Assembly (NCBI GenBank): GCA_946413655.1
Contig: CAMKLO010000038.1
Span: forward strand, 1-32,019
Reading direction: 5' to 3'
Length of the DNA stretch: 32,019 nt
Source of the DNA: an uncultured Fibrobacter sp.
GTDB taxonomy: Bacteria; Fibrobacterota; Fibrobacteria; Fibrobacterales; Fibrobacteraceae
Numbering within the stretch: the first letter of the stretch is position 1; each line of letters opens with the position of its first letter. This document shows, piece after piece, positions 31,929-32,019 of the stretch. The translations under genes and the position numbers were made by a program. The notes beneath the pieces were generated by a model. That model searched no databases. It saw only the letters and a list, made by a program, of their open reading frames with translations, and had not been told where the DNA came from.

Positions 31929-31935
31929 CAATATA
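31929..31935 (-). promoter_or_regulatory. TATATTG element 5 nt before the start of paralogue C
   Basis: Same element and spacing as at 28112-28118. No Shine-Dalgarno site precedes this ATG either; a GAGGAG lies upstream of the element, too far to serve. Confidence 0.4.
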
Positions 31936-31996
31936 GCAATATTAAACTCCTCAGATTTACGAAAACACAATCCAATTTAGAACCACATACAAAATC

Positions 31997-32014
31997 AAAA
32001 AAACGCCCCTGCGG
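31997..32014 (-). terminator. Possible 3' arm of a terminator cut by the window edge
   Basis: On the minus strand CCGCAGGGGCG is followed by seven T. This is the right half of a typical intrinsic terminator for a minus-strand gene beyond the right edge; the 5' arm is not in the window. Confidence 0.35.
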
Positions 32015-32019
32015 TAAAG

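Overview
The window looks like chromosomal DNA of a Fibrobacter-type bacterium (FCB group). This is inferred from a secreted GH5 endoglucanase with a basic YDLLGKR-type C-terminal tail, a secreted protein with long Ser/Ala/Pro-Lys linker repeats, many lipoproteins with LLSC-type lipoboxes, outer-membrane beta-barrel proteins ending in Phe, and start codons often preceded by a TATATTTG-like promoter element rather than a Shine-Dalgarno site. No rRNA, tRNA, CRISPR array or transposase was seen.

Layout. 1-1327 (-): 5' part of a secreted InlB-B-repeat protein running off the left edge through a 42-bp repeat array. 1608-3701 (+): hflX and pgpA, separated by a dispersed palindromic element and 7-bp-phased repeats. 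3703-4893: a lipoprotein gene flanked by 38-bp direct repeats that duplicate the 3' end of the adjacent outer-membrane gene (4862-5599, -). 5764-9417 (-): a fabF / DUF2279-like / sodium:amino-acid symporter operon. 9638-12419 (+): orn / stand-alone penicillin-binding transpeptidase / lgt. 12406-14097 (-): a 563-residue protein with a diadenylate-cyclase (DAC)-like core. 14230-14829 (+): a DUF436 protein. 14914-16490 (-): a YkgJ-type cysteine-cluster protein and a SprT-like metallopeptidase. 16615-19238 (+): a TPR/calcium-loop lipoprotein coupled to a PorV/UPF0164-like outer-membrane protein. 19481-20911 (-): the GH5 endoglucanase.

21055-31923 (-): an accessory-looking, AT-rich region. Three large secreted or lipid-anchored DUF4419 proteins (23319-25733, 25737-28106, 29587-31923) share one architecture: signal peptide, DUF4419 domain, and a tail that resembles an AgmX/PglI (TonB-C-like) domain followed by a conserved IPPCFVEE-type end. 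A fourth member (22043-23311) keeps the signal peptide and tail but lacks the whole DUF4419 domain. Three of the four sit with a membrane-anchored unknown protein in a tightly packed operon. An alpha/beta hydrolase and an isolated FtsH-type peptidase domain lie between this operon and the last DUF4419 gene.

The most interesting points are the DAC-like cyclase with unassigned flanking domains, the modular DUF4419 lipoprotein array, the direct-repeat-flanked lipoprotein cassette, and a set of apparently leaderless genes. Assignments rest on reading motifs by eye; no database search was run.
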